Numbered from the stretch's first letter, positions 47,978 to 57,579 are shown. The stretch is 61,832 bases of DNA from JAKFEE01 sp036675815 (GCA_036675815.1 JAKFEE010000060.1:1-61832), one strand, 5' to 3'. Notes: a model not told the origin generated them from the letters alone. Numbers and translations are program-made.

Positions 47978-49143
47978 GCCAGGCGCGTGAACAAGTCCGG
48001 CGGATCGGCTTCGGCCAAAGGGCAGAGGTCGGCGACGCCGATGCCGATCAGCCGAAAATGGCGGCCGTCGATCTCAGGCGCGAGCAATGCCGCCCCATGG
48101 CGCAGCATGACATCGGCACGGCATGTCGCATGGACCAGACGCCGGTTGCGGGTCAGCGTCCGGAAATCGGCGGTCTTGAGCTTGACCACCACGGTGCGCC
48201 CCGCCAGGCCGGTGCGGCCCAGGCGGGCCGCCACGCGCGCGCACAACCCCTCGAGCGCCCGCGCCAGGCCGGCAAGATCGGCGATGTCGCGGTCGAACGT
48301 CGTCTCGGCCGAGATGCTCTTGGCTGGCCGATCAGGGGTGACCGGGCGTGGATCCTCGCCGCGCACCAGCAGCGCCAGCCATTTGCCGAACTTGCCCCAG
48401 CGCCCGACCAGTTCGGCCTCGGGCATGCCCTGCAATTGGCCGACGGTCTCGATACCGGCCATGGCCATGCGATGCGCCGTCGCCTGGCCGATACCGTGGA
48501 TCGCCTTCACTGGCAAAGGCGCCAAGAGCGCGCAGGCCTCCGCCTGCCCCACCGCAGCGAACCCCCGCGGCTTGTCGCGATCCGAGGCGAACTTGGCCAG
48601 GAACTTGTTGTAGCTGAGGCCGACGGACACGGTGATGCCGATGCGCCGCTCGATCGCCAGCGCCAGCCGCGCCAGCAGCACCGCCGCCGGCCGGTCCACC
48701 CGGCGGACGCCGGGCGACAGATCGAGATAGGCCTCGTCGAGCGATACCGGCTCGATCATTGGCGTCGCCTGCACGAGCAGTTCGTGGATCTGCCAGCTGA
48801 CCTGCTTGTATTTGGCCATGTTGGGCGGGATGACCACGGCCTGCGGGCACAGCTCGAGGGCCTTGAACATGGGCATCGCCGACCGCGGGCCGTAGCGGCG
48901 CGCGATGTAGCAGGCCGTGGTGACCACGCCACGGCCGCCGGGGTGGCCGACGATCACCGGCTGGTCGGCAATTGCCGGATTGTCCCTCTTCTCCACTGCC
49001 GCATAGAAGGCGTCGCAATCGATATGCGCGATGTTCAGGCCGGCGAGTTCGGGGTGCGCGAACATGCGGTGCGAGCCGCAGCGCGGGCACGATTCCGGCG
49101 ATCCATCGGTCAACAAGGCGCAATCCCGGCACAGCGCCGACAT
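47974..49143 (-). CDS. dinB: DNA polymerase IV (Y family)
   Basis: The 389-residue protein carries the Y-family motifs IAHIDCDAFYAAVEK (metal-binding Asp), VVTTACYIARRYGPRSAMPMF, EPVSLDEAYLDLS (catalytic Asp-Glu), VGLSYNKFLAKFASD, then a little-finger domain. Unlike E. coli DinB it begins with a small zinc-ribbon-like extension, CRDC...CPRCGSHR, found in alphaproteobacterial members. It performs error-prone translesion synthesis. The start at MSALCRDC follows AGGAGA. No C-terminal beta-clamp motif is obvious, though LFTRLA at the end may serve. Confidence 0.94.
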   Translation of the reverse strand: MSALCRDCALLTDGSPESCPRCGSHRMFAHPELAGLNIAHIDCDAFYAAVEKRDNPAIADQPVIVGHPGGRGVVTTACYIARRYGPRSAMPMFKALELCPQAVVIPPNMAKYKQVSWQIHELLVQATPMIEPVSLDEAYLDLSPGVRRVDRPAAVLLARLALAIERRIGITVSVGLSYNKFLAKFASDRDKPRGFAAVGQAEACALLAPLPVKAIHGIGQATAHRMAMAGIETVGQLQGMPEAELVGRWGKFGKWLALLVRGEDPRPVTPDRPAKSISAETTFDRDIADLAGLARALEGLCARVAARLGRTGLAGRTVVVKLKTADFRTLTRNRRLVHATCRADVMLRHGAALLAPEIDGRHFRLIGIGVADLCPLAEADPPDLFTRLA

Positions 49144-49229
49144 ATCGATCTCCTGTGGCGGCACGATCATGATAGCGCCGGCATGGGGATATGGACAAAT
49201 CCCCACGTTGCTCGCAAGCTCGCGCACCG

Positions 49230-50024
49230 ATGAAGCTCGAACTGCTCACCTGCCGCACCCCCCAGGTGGTCCCGTCGGAGCGGCCGCCGCTGCTGTTCAT
49301 CCACGGGGCGTTCTGCGGCGCCTGGGTATGGGCCGAACACTTCATGCCGTTCTTCGCGCGGCGCGGCTACGACTGCTTGGCCATCAGCCTCCGCGGCCAT
49401 GGCGCGAGCGGTGGTAAAGCCGCCCTTCCCGATGCCGGCCTGATCGATTACACCGCCGATGCCGCCTGCGCGCTCTTCCGCTTGAGGCAGCCGCCCGTGG
49501 TGATCGGGCATTCGCTGGGCGGGTCGGTGGCGCAGCGCCTCGCGGAACACCATGGCGTGGCCGGGCTTGTGCTGTTGGCCTCGGTGCCGCCGTCGGGGCT
49601 GATGCAGTCGGCCCTGCACATGATGCAGCAGGCACCGGATCTACTGTGCCAGATCGCCCTGCTCCAGACCTTGGGCCCATCGGCCGTGGATCCCGGCGCC
49701 ATTCACCGCGCCCTCTTTGCCCCCGATACGCCGCCCGAAGTGGTATTGCCCTACTTGCCCAGGCTGCAGAGCGAATCCCGGCGCGTATCGCTCGATCTGA
49801 TGGGCTGGCGCTGGCCGTTGCGGTCGTCCCCATGTCCGCCGACGCTGGTGATCGGTGGCGATATCGACCGGTTCCTGCCCGTATCCGCCTTCAAGGAAAC
49901 CGCCTGCTATTATGGCGGCGACTTGAACATCCTGCCCGGCGTCCCGCACGGCCTGATGCTGGACCCGCGCTGGCCGCAAGTTGCCGAAGCGATCCTGGAC
50001 TGGCTCGAGCGGCGCTTCCTCTAG
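49230..50024 (+). CDS. Alpha/beta hydrolase
   Basis: The 264-residue hydrolase has LLFIHGAFCGAWVW (HG oxyanion strand), SLRGHGASGG, the nucleophile elbow VIGHSLGGSV, the acid region VIGGDIDRFLP, and the His in GVPHGLMLD. It belongs to the broad esterase/lipase/haloperoxidase-like superfamily; no substrate can be assigned. The ATG giving MKLELLTC was preferred to one 13 codons upstream with an atypical N-terminus. It is divergent from dinB and its TAG stop overlaps the stop of the convergent plsC gene. Confidence 0.82.
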   Translation: MKLELLTCRTPQVVPSERPPLLFIHGAFCGAWVWAEHFMPFFARRGYDCLAISLRGHGASGGKAALPDAGLIDYTADAACALFRLRQPPVVIGHSLGGSVAQRLAEHHGVAGLVLLASVPPSGLMQSALHMMQQAPDLLCQIALLQTLGPSAVDPGAIHRALFAPDTPPEVVLPYLPRLQSESRRVSLDLMGWRWPLRSSPCPPTLVIGGDIDRFLPVSAFKETACYYGGDLNILPGVPHGLMLDPRWPQVAEAILDWLERRFL

Positions 50025-50719
50025 GCCAGTTGCCGGCAGGCGCCCTCGATACGGTCCTGGACGTCCTTGAGGAACACCCGGCGGTCCAGCCCTTCCGGCA
50101 TGGGCGACAGGAACTCGATGGCGATGGTGCCGGGCTTGCGCAGGAAGGTATGGCGCCCCCAGAAAAGCCCGGAATTGAGGGCCACCGGGACCACCGGCGC
50201 GCCTAGCCCATAGAGCAGGGCAACACCGGAATTGTAGGGGCGGCTGTCGCCGGGGGCGGTGCGGGTACCCTCGGGGAAGATGATGACTTGGCGGCCCTTG
50301 GCCAGCGCCTGGCGCGTCGCCTCGGCCATCTGCTTCAGTGCCCGGGCGCCCGCCGAGCGGTCGATGGGCACGCTGCCGGCCTTCTTCAGGTACCAGCCGA
50401 AGAAGGGGATGGCGATGAGTTCCTTTTTCAGGATGAACACCGCATCCGACAGCAGCGTGTGGAAGACTAGCGTGTCCCACATCGACTGATGCTTGGCGAC
50501 GATCAATGCGGCGCCCGAGGGGATGTTCTCGCGGCCACGCACCTCATGCGACAGCCCGACGATGACGTGCAACAGCAGAAGCCCGCCACGGACCCACACC
50601 CGCGCCCCAGCCATGATCCACGAGCGCGGCGCCGCCAGCAGCGGCAGATACAGAATGCACAGGCCGGCGGTCCAGGCATAGAACAGTACCTGGAACAGCA
50701 ACGAGCGCAGTGCGATCAC
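50021..50719 (-). CDS. plsC: 1-acyl-sn-glycerol-3-phosphate acyltransferase
   Basis: The 232-residue acyltransferase has N-terminal hydrophobic segments, the catalytic AKHQSMWDT (HxxxxD), FPEGTRTAPG for glycerol-phosphate binding, and VPVALNSGLFW. It makes phosphatidic acid from lysophosphatidic acid at the inner membrane. The start is a GTG preceded by GGGGAGG, and it overlaps the ydcF stop as GTGA; longer open sequence upstream is a shadow of ydcF. Order ftsE-ftsX-ydcF-plsC is a frequent alphaproteobacterial cluster. Confidence 0.92.
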   Translation of the reverse strand: MIALRSLLFQVLFYAWTAGLCILYLPLLAAPRSWIMAGARVWVRGGLLLLHVIVGLSHEVRGRENIPSGAALIVAKHQSMWDTLVFHTLLSDAVFILKKELIAIPFFGWYLKKAGSVPIDRSAGARALKQMAEATRQALAKGRQVIIFPEGTRTAPGDSRPYNSGVALLYGLGAPVVPVALNSGLFWGRHTFLRKPGTIAIEFLSPMPEGLDRRVFLKDVQDRIEGACRQLA

Positions 50720-51348
50720 GATGGCCTCCCCGTAAACCCCAGCCACGTTCGGCCGAGGGCGACGAGATACTTCATATATTCGGTGGCGATCAAGTGGGCC
50801 GTTCCCGGCCACAACCACCATTCGTCCTGCTTCACCGCCTCGGGAAATACCGGATGCGGCACCACCTTGATGTCGGGCATGACGCTGGCGAACTCGAGCA
50901 GGCTGCGGCGCATGTGGTAGCTGCCGGTGACCAGCCTCAGCGAGCGGAACTTCTCTTTGGCCATCCAGGCGGCGGTTTCGCTGGCATTGCCCTGGGTGTT
51001 GTCGGCGGCGTAGCCGAGCACGATGCAGCATTCCAGCTCGCTGGGCGCCTGACGCGACAGACGCAGCAATTCGGCGACCTCGATTCCGCGGTACACGCCT
51101 GAGACGAACAGCTTCCGCGCGCGCCGGCGCTTGAGCAGGTCCAGCCCGGTGGTCAGACGTTCGCTGCCGCCGGTCAGTACGACGATGGCATCGGTGGCGC
51201 TGTGGGGATCAGCGACGCGGCCGGGTAGCGTCGCGGCGAACCAGACCAGTCCCACCAGCCAAGCCGCGATCATCGCGCCCGCGGCGATGGCGAGGCCGGC
51301 AACATAGCCGCTGCGCAGAATGGCGGTCACAGCCCGAAGCGGCCGCAT
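50716..51348 (-). CDS. YdcF-family membrane protein (DUF218)
   Basis: The roughly 210-residue protein has an N-terminal membrane segment (about residues 12-40) followed by a DUF218 domain: DAIVVLTGGSERLTTGLDLL, KLFVSGVYRG, VLGYAADNTQGNASETAAW and LVTGSYHMRRSLLEF. DUF218 proteins such as SanA, ElyC and YdcF affect envelope integrity; their chemistry is not established. I chose the ATG of MRPLRAV, one base after the ftsX stop. It is cotranscribed with ftsEX and plsC by overlap. Confidence 0.88.
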   Translation of the reverse strand: MRPLRAVTAILRSGYVAGLAIAAGAMIAAWLVGLVWFAATLPGRVADPHSATDAIVVLTGGSERLTTGLDLLKRRRARKLFVSGVYRGIEVAELLRLSRQAPSELECCIVLGYAADNTQGNASETAAWMAKEKFRSLRLVTGSYHMRRSLLEFASVMPDIKVVPHPVFPEAVKQDEWWLWPGTAHLIATEYMKYLVALGRTWLGFTGRPS

Positions 51349-51349
51349 G

Positions 51350-52246
51350 TCACCACATCCGCGCGATCGCACGGTGAACGGTGATACGGGCCGTCACCAT
51401 AGCCAGGAGACCCGCCGCCGCCGGCAGCAGGGTGACCGCCATCCAGCCGGTCAGCGACAACGACAACGCGGGGAGAAAACCGCCTTCAATCTGGCGCGCC
51501 ATCCACGAGACCATCACTAAGGTCGGCACGGCCAGGCTGATGCCGATGAAGCCGCCACGCATGCCCAAAGCGAAGGCGTGGTCGGCGAACTGCCGCGCCA
51601 CATAGTCTTCATGCGCGCCCGTCAGATGCAGCACCTGAATCACCTCGTCGTGAACCGCCATGCCGGTGCGCACGGCATAGACGACGGTGAGGGCGGTGAC
51701 GCTGCCGATCAAAGCAACGATGCCGGCGGCCAACCATTCGATCGTGCGGCTGAGATTCACTAGGCGCGACAGCCACGTGCGGTGGTCATCGAGCGACACG
51801 CCGGGGGCCACCGTCGCCAGCCGTTTCGACAACTGCGCCAGGTCGATGTCGGCGTTCGGGTCGAGCCTGACGTCGATCAGCCGCGGCAGTGGCAGGTCGG
51901 CGACCATGTCGCTACTCCCCAACCAGGGTTCGACCAGCGCCACCAGTTCCGACTGCTCGAGGGCGCGCACGGCGGCAACCCCCGGCGTGTCGCGCAACAG
52001 CCGCGTGACGGCGTCCAGCCGTTCGCGTGTACCGATTGCGCCTCCCTCACCCACGATTGGGGCCACTTGCACCGTCAGGGTGCCGACGACGTCGCGGTCC
52101 CAGCGCTCGATCAGGCCGTGGAGCACGAACATACTGGCAACCGCCACCGCCGCCAGAAACACCATCAACGCCACCAGCCATGGCAAATAGCGGCTGGAGG
52201 CGTCGCGATCGAGCGGCAGGTCCGAGCGACTGGCAAACAGCTTCAT
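51350..52246 (-). CDS. ftsX: Cell division ABC permease FtsX
   Basis: The 298-residue protein has one N-terminal membrane helix (about residues 24-45), a periplasmic domain of about 120 residues with VAAVRALEQSELVALVEPWLG, and three further helices in the C-terminal half (around GIVALIGSVTALTVVYAV, GGFIGISLAVPTLVMVSW, VTLLPAAAGLLAMVTA). This is the FtsX topology. With FtsE it regulates septal murein hydrolases at the divisome. It overlaps ftsE by four bases. Sequence identity to enterobacterial FtsX is low but neighbourhood and layout are clear. Confidence 0.9.
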   Translation of the reverse strand: MKLFASRSDLPLDRDASSRYLPWLVALMVFLAAVAVASMFVLHGLIERWDRDVVGTLTVQVAPIVGEGGAIGTRERLDAVTRLLRDTPGVAAVRALEQSELVALVEPWLGSSDMVADLPLPRLIDVRLDPNADIDLAQLSKRLATVAPGVSLDDHRTWLSRLVNLSRTIEWLAAGIVALIGSVTALTVVYAVRTGMAVHDEVIQVLHLTGAHEDYVARQFADHAFALGMRGGFIGISLAVPTLVMVSWMARQIEGGFLPALSLSLTGWMAVTLLPAAAGLLAMVTARITVHRAIARMW

Positions 52247-52941
52247 GCCGCCTCCATGGCGACGCGCTTCAACCGCCCTCGCTCGATATGCAGGCGCGCA
52301 TAGGAGAATCGCGCCACCAGGCCGGCGTTGTGCGTGGCGATGACCACCGTGGTGCCCATGCGGTTCAGTTCCTCGAACAGGTACATCAACCGCATGCCGA
52401 TCTGGTCGTCGACATTGCCGGTCGGCTCGTCGGCGATCAGCAGATCGGGGCGGCCAATGACGGCACGGGCGATGGCGACACGCTGCTGCTGACCGCCCGA
52501 CAGGCTTGGCGGCGTCGCCTGCAGGTGATCGGCCAGGCCCACCCATGACAACAGCTCGGGCACGTGCTTCTGGATCTCGGACTCGCGCACGCCGGCTACG
52601 CGCAGCGGCAAGGCCACGTTGTCTACCGCCGATAGGTGATCGAGTAGCCGGAAGTCCTGGAAAACCACGCCGATGCGCCGCCGCATGGCCGGCATGTCGC
52701 GGCGCTGGACGGTGGCGATGTCACGGCCGAACAACAGTCGACGGCCGCGCGACGGCCGCTGCGCCAAATAGATCAGGCGCAACAGCGACGATTTGCCCGC
52801 GCCGCTGGCCCCGGTCAGGAAATGGAATGACCCGGGCGCAAGGGCAAAGCTGATGTCCTGCAGCACCTCGGGGCCGGTGCCATAGCGCAGCCCGACGCTT
52901 TCGAACTGGACCACACCGGTCGTTACTGGCGTCTGTTCCAC
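52243..52941 (-). CDS. ftsE: Cell division ATP-binding protein FtsE
   Basis: The 232-residue ATPase has Walker A LTGASGAGKSSLL, Q-loop VFQDFRLLDHLSAVDNV, signature LSGGQQQRVAIARA, Walker B LLIADEPTGNVD and the switch His in VIATHN. It powers FtsX. I started at the GTG (52941) whose upstream GGAGGAG is well spaced; a second GTG nine codons downstream (52914) would also give the conserved VQFESVGLRYG start. It is divergent from the zinc-ribbon gene, with about 115 bases between. Confidence 0.94.
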   Translation of the reverse strand: MEQTPVTTGVVQFESVGLRYGTGPEVLQDISFALAPGSFHFLTGASGAGKSSLLRLIYLAQRPSRGRRLLFGRDIATVQRRDMPAMRRRIGVVFQDFRLLDHLSAVDNVALPLRVAGVRESEIQKHVPELLSWVGLADHLQATPPSLSGGQQQRVAIARAVIGRPDLLIADEPTGNVDDQIGMRLMYLFEELNRMGTTVVIATHNAGLVARFSYARLHIERGRLKRVAMEAA

Positions 52942-52997
52942 CCTGAAAACTCCTCCGCCGCGACGATTACACGGCGCCACCCGTGGCGTCCAGCCGC

Positions 52998-53026
52998 TTG
53001 TCTTGACCGGGGCCAGCTCCTATAAG
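52998..53026 (+). promoter_or_regulatory. Candidate promoter for the zinc-ribbon/DUF3426 gene
   Basis: TTGTCT and TATAAG are spaced by 17 bases; the -10 ends 30 bases before the ATG of the rightward gene in the ftsE divergent gap. Confidence 0.5.
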
Positions 53027-53056
53027 TGGCATGATGGACTGTGGAAATTCCTGTGA

Positions 53057-53863
53057 ATGCTGATTGCCTGCCCCAGTTGTGCAACACGCTTCGCGGTTCC
53101 GGAGGTCGCCCTCGGCCAGAAGGGACGGACCCTGAGATGCGCGCGCTGCGGCGACAAATGGTTCCAACCGGCAGCGGCGGACATGGCGGTGGATACGGCG
53201 GCGACCGCCAGCGACGCCGCCCAGACTGCCTCGCCCGCGGGACAGCTCCTGCCTGGCTTCGAGGGCTTTTCGCTCGGTGAATCGCCGTCGACGCTCGACG
53301 GACGGGCCAGCGAGAAAGTGCCCCCGCCAGTATTCGCGTTGGGTGGCGATGCCATACCCGAGGCGCTGGGTGCCCGCGCACCACGACGCAGCACCGAAGA
53401 GGCCGCCGGCCGCCGGCGCGGCACGGCCCTGCTGTGGGTATCGATCGTCTTGCTGCTCTTGCTTGGCGCCGGCGCCTATGGGGTCTTCGCCTTCCAGGAT
53501 CGACTCGTCGCATTGTGGCCGCCTGCGGCGCAGTACCTCGACACCCTCGGCCTGCGGCGCCACGTCGTCGGCGCCGGCTTGACCTTCCGCGATTCCAGTT
53601 CCGAGCGGGTCACGCAAGGCGATCGCGAGAGCTTGGTGGTGCGCGGCGTCATCGCCAACGTCACCGAGCAGGCGCGTGATATCCCGCTGATGCGACTCGC
53701 GCTGTTCGATGACCGGACGCCGGTCCAGGACAAGGTCGTGCGCCCGCCGGTCGATCACCTGGACGGCGGCGCCACTGCCGCCTTCCGCATCGTGCTCGAG
53801 CAACCGCACCCCAAGGCAACCCGCTTCGAGGTGACCTTCACCGACCTCGCGGACGCCGACTAG
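53057..53863 (+). CDS. Zinc-ribbon (MJ0042) and DUF3426 membrane protein
   Basis: The 268-residue protein opens with the MJ0042-type zinc finger MLIACPSCATRFAVP...LRCARCGDKW (four Cys). It continues through a low-complexity linker, has one transmembrane helix at about 118-142 (ALLWVSIVLLLLLGAGAYGVFAF), and ends in a beta-rich DUF3426-like domain with LVVRGVIANVTEQARDIP. The likely topology is a cytoplasmic zinc ribbon and a periplasmic C-terminal domain. It sits beside ftsE in many alphaproteobacteria, yet its role is unknown. It converges with the TIGR02302 gene, eight bases apart. Confidence 0.87.
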   Translation: MLIACPSCATRFAVPEVALGQKGRTLRCARCGDKWFQPAAADMAVDTAATASDAAQTASPAGQLLPGFEGFSLGESPSTLDGRASEKVPPPVFALGGDAIPEALGARAPRRSTEEAAGRRRGTALLWVSIVLLLLLGAGAYGVFAFQDRLVALWPPAAQYLDTLGLRRHVVGAGLTFRDSSSERVTQGDRESLVVRGVIANVTEQARDIPLMRLALFDDRTPVQDKVVRPPVDHLDGGATAAFRIVLEQPHPKATRFEVTFTDLADAD

Positions 53864-53871
53864 CCGCGCGT

Positions 53872-56268
53872 TCAAAACGGCGTCAGCAGGCGGTCGAGGT
53901 AGTCGCGCTCCTGCTGCGGGCGCTGCGGCTGGCCCGAGCGGCGGCGCAACTCTTCCAGCACCTCGCGCGCCCGATGGATTTCGGCCTCGTCGGGGACGTG
54001 CACGCTGCCATCATCGTCCAGGGGATTGGGCATTCGTCGGCCCAGCGGATCGCGGCGCATGGTGCCCGGCATTCCCGACATGCCCGGGCCGCCTTGCATC
54101 TGCTCGGCCAAGGCCTGCATGGCCGCTTCGGCACCGCGCTGCAGTTGTTGCGCCGCCTCGCCCTGTGATTCGGCGGCCGGCCCGGCGTCATTGCGCCGCA
54201 ACCGACCGGTCGCGTCCCGCATGGCCTGTTCGGCAGCGCCCAGCGCCTGGGGAATGTCGCCCATCGCCTCGCCCAGGCGCCGCATGGCGTCGCCCAGTTG
54301 TCGACGCAGCGCCTCCTGCGCCTCGGCCCCCTCCGCCATCGCTTGTGGATCGGCGCCGTTGGGCTGCCGCGATTGCCGGAAACTCCCATCCATCATCTGA
54401 CGCTGCTGCCGGTGCATCTGGCCCAGCTGCTGAATGGCCTGCTGCGCGTCGCGCATCCGCTCGTCCATCGGGCCGCCCTGCATTCCGGCACGCAGGTTTT
54501 CCAGCATGTCGCGCAGCTGCGACAACGTCTGCTGCGCCGCTTCGCGCGACCCCAGGCGGGCCATCTCGCCCATCCGGTCCATCATCGCCTGCAATTCCTG
54601 GGGCGTGATGGTTTGGGCGTTGGGAGGCATCGGCCGCTGGGCGACGCCTTGGCGCTGCATCTGTTCGGCCAAGGCCTGCAGATACTGTTGCATTGCCTGC
54701 CGCAGCTGATCCATCAGCCGATCGATCTCTTCCTGCGGCGCGCCCTCCCGCAAGGCTTCGTCCAGTGCCTCGGCCGCCGCGGTCAGTGCCCGTTCGGCGA
54801 CGCCTCGATCGCCTTCCTCGATGCGCAGGGCGGTATTCCACAGGATTTCCCGCACCGATTCGACGCCCGGTGGCGTCGGCTGGTGTTGGAGGCGGGCGCG
54901 GGCCGTACGCAACGCCAGGAAAGCCACCGAATCGTGACCGAAGGCCTGGGGTGCCGCCGATAGGGCGTCCAGGCCCCACATGACCGAGGGATAACCGCGC
55001 GAGTCGCCATGGAGCTGGCGGCGCAACGCCACGATGGCACGCGCCACTGGATGCTTGAATACGCGCTCGGGCAGGACGGTATTCATCGCCTCGCCCGAAC
55101 CGATCTGCCCCAAGGCATCCTGGGCGGACGGGGTGATCGACACCGGCAGGCCCGCCCAGGCATGCGCGGTAAGGTCGTGGCGACTCGACAGCTTGGCCTG
55201 CTTGTGCCCGGCGCCCGGGGCCGGGAGCTCGATGACCAAGGGCTCGCCCTGTGGCTCATCGAGCCGACGTATGGCCATCCAGGCCTTGACGACACCGTAG
55301 TCGTCGGAAACCTGGTAGCTCAGGCGCAGCCGTGCCGCTTCGTCGGATTGCGGCGGCTGAAGGAAGCCAATGCTGGGAAGGGCATCGTGCATCACCTCGA
55401 GCGGCCAACGCGCCAGCTGCCGGCCGTCGACGAATACCGCCAGGCTGCCGCCGCCATCGATGCGTCCATCGAGGCGCTGACTGCCGCTTGCCGTTTCCCC
55501 GCTGGCCAGGACCATGTCATCCAGCCGCAACTCCACCTCCTCGCCGCCCTGAACCAAGGCCAGAACGCTGGTGCCCGCCGGCACGCTCAGTTCGGGCGAG
55601 GCCTGATCGGAGGACGTATCGAGAAAGACGGGCGGTAGTCCGGTGTGCGCCGGCGGTGTCAGCCACAGCTGCGCCACGCGGATCTCGGGCACTGCGGTGG
55701 GGAGGGGCGGCGTCAGGGCGCGGGCCAGCCGAGTCGGCGCGTCCCACCCGGCACCGGCAAAGCCGATGACCAGCAGCAACAGCACCGCAGCACGCATGCC
55801 GAGCGGATCCTTGGCCGCCATTCCCGGCGCCGGCAGCCGGACGCGCAGACGGGCGACGGCCGCGGCCGCGCGGCGTCGATGCTCCCGCCACAAGGCTCGC
55901 GACACCGAATCCCGCGGATTGCCGGAAATCTGGTCCTCGAGCGCGGCGAGCGGCCGATGCGCCAGCGCGCTGTCTATTTCGACCCGACGGCGGGCTTGGC
56001 TTTCGGTCGGCAGCTCGAACCGGCTGAGGCCACGCCATACGGCGATACCGAAGGCGGTAGCGAAGCCCGCCAGGATCAAGGCGTGCAGCGAGGGTGGCAG
56101 CCGCGGCAGCACGTCGAACAACGCTACCGCAAGGAATAGCCCGGCGACGCCCAGCATCGGCCACGCCGCCGGCCACAGCGATTCCCAGGTCAAGGCCAGC
56201 TTTGCCAGCCGCAGGCGACGGCGCACCGTGGCGCGCAGCCGCGTCTCTTCGCCCTTGCTCAACCTCAC
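53872..56268 (-). CDS. TIGR02302/DUF4175 large membrane protein
   Basis: The 798-residue protein starts with a basic segment, two membrane helices (about 34-54 and 62-80) and a third near residue 160-178. A large beta-rich periplasmic domain follows (VAQLWLTPPAHTGLPPVF, ISVSYQVSDDYGV-like strands at about 190-400). The C-terminal third is Gln/Met/Arg-rich and coiled-coil-like, with many QQ, RM and GMPGM tracts (about 530-740). This matches the alphaproteobacterial TIGR02302 family, usually linked to lysA. Function is unestablished; cell-envelope activity is plausible. It lies 30 bases downstream of lysA. Confidence 0.87.
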   Translation of the reverse strand: MRLSKGEETRLRATVRRRLRLAKLALTWESLWPAAWPMLGVAGLFLAVALFDVLPRLPPSLHALILAGFATAFGIAVWRGLSRFELPTESQARRRVEIDSALAHRPLAALEDQISGNPRDSVSRALWREHRRRAAAAVARLRVRLPAPGMAAKDPLGMRAAVLLLLVIGFAGAGWDAPTRLARALTPPLPTAVPEIRVAQLWLTPPAHTGLPPVFLDTSSDQASPELSVPAGTSVLALVQGGEEVELRLDDMVLASGETASGSQRLDGRIDGGGSLAVFVDGRQLARWPLEVMHDALPSIGFLQPPQSDEAARLRLSYQVSDDYGVVKAWMAIRRLDEPQGEPLVIELPAPGAGHKQAKLSSRHDLTAHAWAGLPVSITPSAQDALGQIGSGEAMNTVLPERVFKHPVARAIVALRRQLHGDSRGYPSVMWGLDALSAAPQAFGHDSVAFLALRTARARLQHQPTPPGVESVREILWNTALRIEEGDRGVAERALTAAAEALDEALREGAPQEEIDRLMDQLRQAMQQYLQALAEQMQRQGVAQRPMPPNAQTITPQELQAMMDRMGEMARLGSREAAQQTLSQLRDMLENLRAGMQGGPMDERMRDAQQAIQQLGQMHRQQRQMMDGSFRQSRQPNGADPQAMAEGAEAQEALRRQLGDAMRRLGEAMGDIPQALGAAEQAMRDATGRLRRNDAGPAAESQGEAAQQLQRGAEAAMQALAEQMQGGPGMSGMPGTMRRDPLGRRMPNPLDDDGSVHVPDEAEIHRAREVLEELRRRSGQPQRPQQERDYLDRLLTPF

Positions 56269-56298
56269 CTCGCGCCCGGTCGTTCGCCGGCCGCCGCC

Positions 56299-57579
56299 CT
56301 ATCTCCAGCCGCCCCCTTCTGGCAGCCAGTCAGGCAGGCTTTCGAGAGCCAGCATCTCGTCATATGTGGGCCGCGCCCGCACCACCGCAAACATATCGCC
56401 CTTGACCAGGACTTCCGGTACAAGCTGGCGCGAGTTGTAGGCGGACGCCATGCTGGCACCATAGGCGCCGGCCGTTCCCAGCACCAGGAGGTCGCCGGCG
56501 GACAGTGGCGGCAGCGGCCGCTGCACGGCGAAGGTGTCGCCGGTCTCGCATACGGGACCCACTACGTCGATGGGCCGCGGTTCCGCCGTCGCGGCGGGCT
56601 CGGCCACCGGCATGATGGCATGGTAGGCGTCGTAGAGAGAAGGGCGCATCAGGTCGTTCATCGCCGCATCGACGATGGCGAAGGTGCGGGTCGCCCCTTC
56701 CTTCACATAGACGACGCGGGTGACCAGCAAGCCGGCATTGCCGACCAGCAGGCGTCCCGGTTCGAACACCAGTTGCAGCCCAAGGTCGCCCAGTGTCTCG
56801 CGCACGACCTTGCCGTATTCGGCAGGCAGCGGCGGCTGCTCCTGATCGTAGGGGACGCCGAGGCCGCCGCCGAGATCGATGCGGCGCAGGCGAATGCCGT
56901 CGGCCGCCAGCATCGCCACCAGGTCGCGGACGCGGCGGAACGCCTCGCGGAAGGGCGCCAGGTCGGTCAGTTGCGAGCCGATGTGCACGGCGACGCCCTG
57001 CACATCGATGCCGGGCAGTTCCGCGGCCAGCTTGTAGACCTGATGGGCGCGCGTCCACTCGATGCCGAACTTGTTCTCCTTGCGGCCGGTGGTGATCTTG
57101 GCGTGCGTGCCGGCATCGATGTCGGGATTGACACGAATGGCGATGGGCGCCCGGACCCCGCGTTCGCTGGCCAGACGGTTCAACGCCATCAACTCGGGTT
57201 CGGACTCGACGTTGATCTGCAGGATGCCCTTCTCGAGCGCCAGCCCCAGTTCGCGGTCGGTCTTGCCGACGCCGGAGAACACGATGCGCCCAGCGGGGAT
57301 GCCCGCGGCCAGGGCGCGGCGCAACTCGCCTTCCGAGACGACGTCGGCGCCGGCGCCCAGTTCGCCGAGCGTGCGGATCACGGCAAGGTTGGAGTTGGCC
57401 TTGAGCGCGAAACAGATCAACGAGTCGAGGCCGGCGACGGCCTCGCTGAACACCGTGAAATGCCGCGCCAGGGTGGCCGTCGAATAGCAGTAGAAGGGGG
57501 TGCCGACCCGGGCGGCGATGTCGGCGAGCGGCACCGCCTCGGCGTGCAGTTGGCCGGCAACGTACTGGAAGTGGTTCAT
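56299..57579 (-). CDS. lysA: Diaminopimelate decarboxylase
   Basis: The 426-residue PLP enzyme has YCYSTATLARH and FALKANSN (PLP lysine) in the alanine-racemase-fold barrel, HIGSQLTD, DLGGGLGVPY and EPGRLLVGNAG. The second-subunit CETGD and GAYGASMASAYN that complete the active site are also present. It makes lysine from meso-DAP. The start is MNHFQYVAGQL, five bases after the lptM stop. With argH and lptM upstream it forms the usual alphaproteobacterial argH-lptM-lysA unit. Confidence 0.96.
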   Translation of the reverse strand: MNHFQYVAGQLHAEAVPLADIAARVGTPFYCYSTATLARHFTVFSEAVAGLDSLICFALKANSNLAVIRTLGELGAGADVVSEGELRRALAAGIPAGRIVFSGVGKTDRELGLALEKGILQINVESEPELMALNRLASERGVRAPIAIRVNPDIDAGTHAKITTGRKENKFGIEWTRAHQVYKLAAELPGIDVQGVAVHIGSQLTDLAPFREAFRRVRDLVAMLAADGIRLRRIDLGGGLGVPYDQEQPPLPAEYGKVVRETLGDLGLQLVFEPGRLLVGNAGLLVTRVVYVKEGATRTFAIVDAAMNDLMRPSLYDAYHAIMPVAEPAATAEPRPIDVVGPVCETGDTFAVQRPLPPLSAGDLLVLGTAGAYGASMASAYNSRQLVPEVLVKGDMFAVVRARPTYDEMLALESLPDWLPEGGGWR

